DNA from: JAHBXL01 sp038247555
GTDB lineage: Bacteria; Planctomycetota; Phycisphaerae; Phycisphaerales; UBA1924
DNA length: 12,884 nt
Assembly: GCA_038247555.1 (NCBI GenBank)
Contig: JBBRUT010000107.1
Coordinates: 1 to 12,884 of the forward strand
Direction of reading: 5' to 3'
The position numbers and the translations under genes are program-made. The first letter of the stretch is position 1. Each line of letters opens with the position of its first letter. Below the pieces are notes generated by a model. It saw only the letters and a program-made list of their open reading frames with translations, did not search any database and was not told where the DNA came from. Below are positions 12,679-12,884 of this stretch, piece after piece.

Positions 12679-12884
12679 ATGGCAGGTGTGCTTGGACCAT
12701 TTTCACTCGATCGGGTGGTGAACGCTGTGGAGAAGGTGCGTCAGCGAATTCTCAATGCCGCAGCCAGTTCCGCCGCGGCCTTTAGCAAACGCAGACGCAC
12801 CATCTACACAGCGTTCACCACCCCATCGAGTGAAAAAGGTACAAGCACACCAGCCAAGAAGACTCCAAATCAAGAAACACCCAA
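12679..12884 (+). CDS. Partial reading frame, small basic protein, unknown
   Basis: The frame is open from the ATG at 12679 to the window edge (68 complete codons, no stop), so it is incomplete at its 3' end. GGAG (12670-12673) lies five bases before the ATG, a good Shine-Dalgarno, and a TATCAT box lies upstream. The product begins MAGVLGPFSLDRVVNAVEKV, contains an Ala/Ser stretch and a basic SKRRR, and continues as a Thr/Ser/Pro/Lys-rich tail. No family is recognised. It lies entirely within the imperfect palindrome and uses A/T-ending codons more than its neighbours, so it may come from another source, or be a chance frame in a structural element. Confidence 0.4.
   Translation, partial: MAGVLGPFSLDRVVNAVEKVRQRILNAAASSAAAFSKRRRTIYTAFTTPSSEKGTSTPAKKTPNQETP

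Larger units (their letters stand above)
12652..12884. repeat. 233-base imperfect palindrome at the window end
   Basis: Bases 12652-12767 pair with 12884-12769 around 12768 with no insertion or deletion. I count 94 matches in 116 positions, and 69 of 76 in the segment 12667-12742 with 12869-12794. The right arm stops at the window edge, so the true length may be greater. The sequence is visibly less GC-rich than the rest of the window. Most mismatches are purine-purine or pyrimidine-pyrimidine. It could be a MITE-like element, a long structured RNA gene, or a fold-back artefact. Confidence 0.85.

Noticed and set aside
12638..12721. A short frame from the ATG at 12638 with GGGGAG upstream
   Set aside because: It is only about 27 codons with no recognisable feature and overlaps the longer frame at 12679; composition gives no support.
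12652..12884. Integron attC site or retron msr/msd as the source of the palindrome
   Set aside because: No attC-type RYYYAAC/GTTRRRY core sites were seen at the arm ends, and no reverse transcriptase gene or short flanking a1/a2 repeats are in the window.

Overview
The window is high-GC bacterial DNA, tightly packed with genes on both strands. Style and gene set fit a planctomycete, possibly Phycisphaerae: a sigma-70 region 4 gene paired with a small membrane protein, a secreted protein of the lineage-specific kind, a GtrB-like glycosyltransferase with a methyltransferase, and -10-like boxes placed almost directly before start codons. The lineage is inferred from style, not from a marker gene. 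The first 76 bases are poly-G and G/C low complexity and look like a contig end.

Layout. 248-1330 (+) is a membrane-anchored TPR protein. It converges, 3 bases apart, with a minus-strand pair: a small membrane protein with an acidic tail (2496-2110) and a pteridine-reductase-like SDR enzyme (2113-1334), joined by an ATGA overlap. Upstream on the minus strand are a SAM methyltransferase (3342-2614) and a GtrB/DPM-type glycosyltransferase (4331-3264), overlapping by 79 bases. Then comes a disturbed regulatory block on the minus strand: a secreted protein that loses its family-like sequence near residue 160, a sigma factor reduced to region 4, and a one-pass membrane protein (probable anti-sigma factor) whose first codons are a (GT)8 dinucleotide run.

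prfB (release factor 2) runs on the plus strand from 5786 to 6923 and needs a +1 frameshift. Its site is CTT TAA C rather than the usual CTT TGA C. It converges with a minus-strand series: a lipoyl acyltransferase E2 (11544-10048), a CPD photolyase (9993-8545) and a cardiolipin-synthase-type phospholipase D enzyme (8437-6962). A G-rich tract separates E2 from a divergent GNAT-family acetyltransferase (11720-12544, +).

The right end holds intergenic hairpins, a tandem decamer repeat, and a 233-base imperfect palindrome (12652-12884, centre 12768). The palindrome also carries an open, Shine-Dalgarno-led reading frame that runs off the window. The points most worth checking are the UAA-type RF2 recoding site with its upstream hairpin, the terminal palindrome with its skewed mismatches, the sigma/secreted-protein junction, and the (GT)8 run. 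No rRNA, tRNA, CRISPR array or complete insertion sequence was seen.
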